Assembly (NCBI RefSeq): GCF_010550695.1
Contig: NZ_JAAGOB010000012.1
Span: 77,844-141,843 of the forward strand
Length of the DNA: 64,000 bases
Source of the DNA: Phytoactinopolyspora alkaliphila
Lineage (GTDB): Bacteria; Actinomycetota; Actinomycetes; Jiangellales; Jiangellaceae
Reading direction: 5' to 3'
The position numbers and the translations under genes were made by a program. Below the pieces are notes generated by a model. That model did no database searches, had not been told where the DNA came from, and was given only the letters and a program-made list of their open reading frames with translations. Numbering within the stretch: the stretch's first letter is position 1; each line of letters starts with the position of its first letter. Positions 60,816-64,000 of this stretch are shown here, piece by piece.

Positions 60816-61337
60816 ATGCGCGTGCTGGGTGTCGACCCAGGCTTGACCCGGTGCGGCGTCGGCGTCGTGGAAGGCGCGCCGGGACGGCCGCTGCGGCTCG
60901 TCGCTGTCGACGTTATCCGGACGTCGTCGCAGCTCGAACTGGGCGAACGGTTGCTGGCCATCGAGTCCGTGCTGGAGAAGTGGATCGTCGAGCACGCGCC
61001 TGATTCGGTCGCCGTCGAGCGGGTGTTCAGTCAGCACAACGTCCGGACGGTCATGGGCACCGCTCAGGCGAGCGGGATCGCGGCCCTCGTGGCGGCCCGT
61101 CGTGGGCTGCCCGTCGCCACGCATACCCCGAGTGAGGTGAAGGCCGCCGTCAGCGGCAATGGCCGAGCCGACAAGGAGCAGGTCGCGTTCATGGTGATGC
61201 GGTTGCTCCGGCTCGCGGGGAAGCCGACCCCCGCTGATGCGTCGGACGCGCTGGCGCTGGCCATCTGTCAGGTGTGGCGCGGAGGTGCGGCGAGCCGATT
61301 GGCTGCTGCCGCCGCGAAGAACGGAGCGAGGCGATGA
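60816..61337 (+). CDS. ruvC: Holliday junction resolvase RuvC
   Basis: A 173-residue endonuclease that cuts Holliday junctions in the RuvABC complex. Catalytic acids are visible: Asp7 in [11 protein letters not shown], Glu near 68 in VAVERVFSQ and the C-terminal [10 protein letters not shown] block. ATG 60816 is preceded by GGAGG at 60807-60811. It overlaps ruvA by 4 bases. The upstream frame to 60684 has no family match and runs over the iron box. Confidence 0.96.
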   Translation: MRVLGVDPGLTRCGVGVVEGAPGRPLRLVAVDVIRTSSQLELGERLLAIESVLEKWIVEHAPDSVAVERVFSQHNVRTVMGTAQASGIAALVAARRGLPVATHTPSEVKAAVSGNGRADKEQVAFMVMRLLRLAGKPTPADASDALALAICQVWRGGAASRLAAAAAKNGARR

Positions 61338-61945
61338 TCGCGTTTGTGCGTGGAGTGGTGTCCAGCGTCCGGCCGACGGAGGCGGTGGTCGACGTCGGCG
61401 GCATCGGCCTCGCGGTGCAATGCACCCCGGGGACCTCGGCCGAGTTGCGCGTCGGCGCGCAGACCCAGCTCGCGGCCAGTCTGGTGGTTCGTGAGGACTC
61501 GCTGACGCTGTACGGATTCGCCACCGACGACGAGCGCACGGTGTTCGAGCTCGTGCAGACCGCGAGCGGGGTCGGGCCGCGGCTGGCCCAGGCCATGCTT
61601 GCTGTGCACTCGCCGGACGACCTTCGCCGCGCCGTCGCGATGGAGGATCTTGCGGCGCTGACCAAGGTTCCCGGCATCGGCAAGAAAGGTGCCCAGCGCA
61701 TCGTCATCGAGCTCAAGGACAAGCTCGGCGGCTCCGCCGGTGCGATCCCCCCGGAGGGTGGGCGGGCGGGCACACCGTCGGGCGGCTGGCCGGAGCAGGT
61801 CCGTGGAGCGTTGCTCGGCTTGGGCTGGTCCGCTCGTGACGCAGACGCCGCGGTCGAGCAGATCACGCCGCTGGCGGCCGAGAACGGTCACGAGGCCGAC
61901 GTCCCGTCCTTGTTGAAGGCCGCGCTCAGGACGCTGGCGAAATGA
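61334..61945 (+). CDS. ruvA: Holliday junction DNA helicase subunit RuvA
   Basis: A 203-residue branch-migration protein that binds the four-way junction and loads RuvB. An OB-fold N-terminal domain ([28 protein letters not shown]), HhH motifs ([32 protein letters not shown]) and a C-terminal RuvB-contact domain are present. ATG 61334 lies within the RuvC stop (ATGA overlap). A 91-base gap separates it from ruvB. Confidence 0.96.
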   Translation: MIAFVRGVVSSVRPTEAVVDVGGIGLAVQCTPGTSAELRVGAQTQLAASLVVREDSLTLYGFATDDERTVFELVQTASGVGPRLAQAMLAVHSPDDLRRAVAMEDLAALTKVPGIGKKGAQRIVIELKDKLGGSAGAIPPEGGRAGTPSGGWPEQVRGALLGLGWSARDADAAVEQITPLAAENGHEADVPSLLKAALRTLAK

Positions 61946-62036
61946 CCGCCGCCGTGTGTGATGGCCCGTTCGCTCATTCCGATGCCGCGCCCGTCTTGCT
62001 ATTCGGGCCGCCCGCCGTCTTGGGTAGGTTGCCCAC

Positions 62037-63119
62037 GTGAGCAACTTCGGTGACGAGGACGACGCCGGCTCCCGGATGATGAGCGGGGGAGCGGCGGCCG
62101 ACGAGCGGGCGCTCGAGGCGGCACTGCGTCCCCGCAGCCTGGCCGAGTTCATCGGGCAGGAGCGCTTGCGAGAGCAGCTGTCCCTGGTTCTGGACGCGGC
62201 CCGGGGCCGCGGCCGCAGCGCAGACCACATTCTGCTGTCGGGGCCGCCAGGGCTCGGCAAGACGACCCTGGCCATGATCGTCGCCACCGAGATGGGCGTG
62301 CCGCTCCGGATCACCAGCGGTCCGGCCATTCAGCACGCAGGCGACCTCGCCGCCATCCTGTCCTCTGTCAGCGAGGGCGACGTGCTCTTCTTCGACGAGA
62401 TCCACCGCACGGCCCGGCCGGCGGAGGAGTTGCTCTATACCGCGATGGAGGACTTCCGCGTCGACGTGGTAGTCGGCAAGGGTCCGGGAGCCACCGCCAT
62501 CCCGCTCGAGCTTCCACCGTTCACACTGGTGGGCGCCACCACCAGGACGGGCCTACTCCCGGGGCCACTGCGGGACCGATTCGGTTTCACCGGACACCTG
62601 GACCTGTACGAGCCCAAAGAGCTCGAACAGGTGCTGTTCCGCTCCGCCGGCCTCCTCGACGTCGACCTGCGCGACGACGGCGCCCGGGAGATCGCCGGGC
62701 GATCCCGCGGCACGCCCCGGATCGCCAACCGGCTCCTGCGACGAGTACGCGACTTCGCCGAGGTTCGCGCTGACGCCGTGGTCACGGGAGATATCGCGCG
62801 CACCGCGCTGCGGGTGTTCGAAGTGGACGAGATCGGGCTGGACCGCCTCGACCGGGCAGTGCTGCTGGCGTTGTGCAAAAACTTCGGTGGCGGGCCGGTG
62901 GGGCTGGGAACGCTGGCCGTGGCGGTCGCCGAAGAGCGTGAGACGGTCGAGGAGGTCGCTGAGCCGTTCCTGGTGCGGGCCGGATTGCTGGCGCGGACTC
63001 CCCGTGGCAGAGTGGCCACGCCGGCCGCGTGGAGTCATCTCGGGATGGTCGCACCGGCGCAGGCTCCGTTCCGGGGCCACGGCGAGCTAGACTTGTTCGA
63101 TAACGTCGACGAGGCGTGA
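62037..63119 (+). CDS. ruvB: Holliday junction DNA helicase RuvB
   Basis: A 360-residue AAA+ motor of the RuvAB branch-migration complex. Walker [10 protein letters not shown], Walker B LFFDEIHR, sensor GATTRTG and the arginine finger region (GPLRDRFGF) are intact. The winged-helix C-terminal domain follows. The start is GTG 62037 (VSNFGDED). A longer N-terminal extension of about 15 residues is common in actinobacteria. Confidence 0.97.
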   Translation: MSNFGDEDDAGSRMMSGGAAADERALEAALRPRSLAEFIGQERLREQLSLVLDAARGRGRSADHILLSGPPGLGKTTLAMIVATEMGVPLRITSGPAIQHAGDLAAILSSVSEGDVLFFDEIHRTARPAEELLYTAMEDFRVDVVVGKGPGATAIPLELPPFTLVGATTRTGLLPGPLRDRFGFTGHLDLYEPKELEQVLFRSAGLLDVDLRDDGAREIAGRSRGTPRIANRLLRRVRDFAEVRADAVVTGDIARTALRVFEVDEIGLDRLDRAVLLALCKNFGGGPVGLGTLAVAVAEERETVEEVAEPFLVRAGLLARTPRGRVATPAAWSHLGMVAPAQAPFRGHGELDLFDNVDEA

Positions 63120-63155
63120 TGTGCACGGGGATGCCGACATGGTGGCAGGCCCTGG

Positions 63156-63185
63156 TTCGAGAATGATCGCCTTGGGCACTAGAAT
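63156..63185 (+). promoter_or_regulatory. Candidate promoter for yajC
   Basis: TTCGAG (63156-63161) and TAGAAT (63180-63185) are 18 bases apart in the 114-base gap between ruvB and yajC. The -10 element is good, the -35 element weak. The yajC ATG is 48 bases downstream of the -10. Confidence 0.4.
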
Positions 63186-63233
63186 CGCGCGAACGCTCGA
63201 GGTCACCCCCTAATCGAAGGAAGCTTGTCTCTG

Positions 63234-63608
63234 ATGGAAGCACTGCTGCTCCCGATCCTTTTGATCGCGGTCTTCTACTTTCTGCTCATCCGGCCGCAGC
63301 AACGCCAGCGTCGGCAGATGATGACGATGCAGCAGACGCTGGCCGTGGGCAGCAAGGTCATGACCGGTGGCGGACTGCTCGGCACGGTCGTCGCGCTCGA
63401 CGACGACGAGGTCGAGATCGAGGTCTCGCCCGGCGTCACCAACCGGTACGTGCGCCGCGCCATCGTCAACGTGCTTGACAGCCCCGAGTCTGCTGACCCG
63501 CTGACCGAGGAGTCTCTCGACGAGCCGTTGAGCGAATCCGAGGACACGCTGTCGAAGCCTGACGAGCGGGCCAGCCAGGATCCGGCCAACGGCAGCGAGT
63601 CGCGCTAA
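63234..63608 (+). CDS. yajC: Preprotein translocase subunit YajC
   Basis: A 124-residue accessory subunit of the Sec translocon. One TM helix is near the N-terminus (LLLPILLIAVFYFLLIRPQQRQRRQMM) with the conserved FYFLLIRPQ motif, followed by a cytoplasmic GGxxGTVVALDDDEVEIEV domain and an acidic, Ser-rich tail. ATG 63234 is chosen, with AAGGAA at 63217-63222; TTG 63225 is too near that site. secD and secF, which normally follow, are absent: apt begins 19 bases after the stop. Confidence 0.93.
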   Translation: MEALLLPILLIAVFYFLLIRPQQRQRRQMMTMQQTLAVGSKVMTGGGLLGTVVALDDDEVEIEVSPGVTNRYVRRAIVNVLDSPESADPLTEESLDEPLSESEDTLSKPDERASQDPANGSESR

Positions 63609-63626
63609 CAGCGGCGTCGTCGCTCC

Positions 63627-64000
63627 CGATGATCAGCCAGGCTGATCGCGACCTGCTGTTGTCGCACGTCCGCGACATACCCGACTGGCCGCAGCCAGGC
63701 GTCACGTTCAAGGACATCACGCCGCTGCTCCGAGACCCGGCGGGTTTCGCGACCACCGTCCGGTTGCTCTCTGAAGCAGCCGTCGGCCACGATGTGACGT
63801 CGGTGGTCGGCATCGAGGCTCGCGGCTTCATTCTCGGTGCTCCGGTCGCCTACCATCTCGACGCGGGATTCGTACCGGTCCGCAAGGAGGGCAAGCTTCC
63901 GGCCGAGACGTCGTCGGCCAGCTATGCGCTCGAGTACGGGCAGGCCACCATCGAGGTCCACCGGGACGCGTTCATGCCCGGCGAGCGGGTGCTGATCATT
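63627..64000 (+). CDS. apt: Adenine phosphoribosyltransferase Apt, 3' end cut by window edge
   Basis: The first 124 residues of the purine-salvage enzyme that converts adenine and PRPP to AMP. IPDWPQPGVTFKDITPLL, VVGIEARGFILGAPVAY and the RKEGKLP loop are typical of Apt. The sequence stops at GERVLII, just before the PRPP-binding motif. ATG 63627 has no clear Shine-Dalgarno; an upstream start inside the yajC 3' end is possible because the frame stays open there. It is placed where secD would be expected. Confidence 0.95.

Noticed and set aside
63609-63626. Remnants of secD/secF
   Set aside because: Only 18 bases separate the genes, with no space for a gene fragment.

Overview
This is a 64 kb stretch of a high-GC Gram-positive chromosome, almost certainly from an actinomycete. 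The evidence is a strongly G/C-biased third codon position, frequent GTG starts, 4-base stop/start overlaps, the mycothiol gene mshC, the cell-division gene sepH, an F420-type (LLM) oxidoreductase and several actinobacteria-only families (DUF5998, DUF3159, DUF5703, PPA1309, DUF3090, SCO1664). Jiangellales or Propionibacteriales-like actinomycetes fit best, but the window alone cannot fix the genus. I see no rRNA, tRNA, IS element, prophage or CRISPR array. The first and last genes are cut by the window edges.

Region by region. 0-7 kb: a cut DUF3800-like gene, a Ca2+/Na+ exchanger, a beta-carbonic anhydrase, an lprG/P55-like lipoprotein-MFS pair and topoisomerase IV subunit A (parC). 7-12 kb: a PH-like membrane protein, an OmpR-type two-component system, a divergent LolA-like exported protein, a strong bidirectional terminator and a secreted beta-helix-like protein. 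12-21 kb: a GNAT/acyl-CoA-synthetase fusion, DUF5998 coupled to an alkaline-phosphatase-type enzyme, sepH, ferrochelatase, an inositol-monophosphatase-family enzyme, a 37-bp perfect inverted repeat and DUF3159. 21-30 kb is accessory: an XRE/NB-ARC/TPR regulator, a NarL-type two-component system, and an MMPL exporter translationally coupled to a divergent cytochrome bd-like oxidase. 30-35 kb: a sugar ABC importer without its ATPase, plus an orphan histidine kinase. 35-43 kb: an NSS symporter with a tiny MetS-like partner, an M20 peptidase, DUF5703, PPA1309, an altered metallophosphatase, an aldo/keto reductase and an LLM enzyme. 43-50 kb: uppP, a repeat-rich gap, an M23 peptidase, then phosphatase-DUF3090-SCO1664-mshC. 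50-54 kb: pdxS, Nudix, SDR, pdxT, yebC. 54-60.7 kb: an iron-uptake locus. 60.8-64 kb: ruvC-ruvA-ruvB, yajC and the start of apt.

The most interesting locus is 53.8-60.7 kb. An FbpA-like ferric-binding lipoprotein, an FbpB-like permease and an 834-residue fusion of adenylation domain, carrier protein and membrane acyltransferase lie in one tightly packed minus-strand operon. Two near-consensus DtxR/IdeR iron boxes lie upstream. This suggests an iron-repressed, one-polypeptide system that activates a carboxylate and passes it to a membrane acyltransferase. Also noteworthy are the cytochrome bd-like pair, which lacks the quinol loop and an expected haem ligand, the absence of secD/secF between yajC and apt, and two kinds of unexplained intergenic repeat.

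All functions are read by eye from motifs and gene order; no database search was run.
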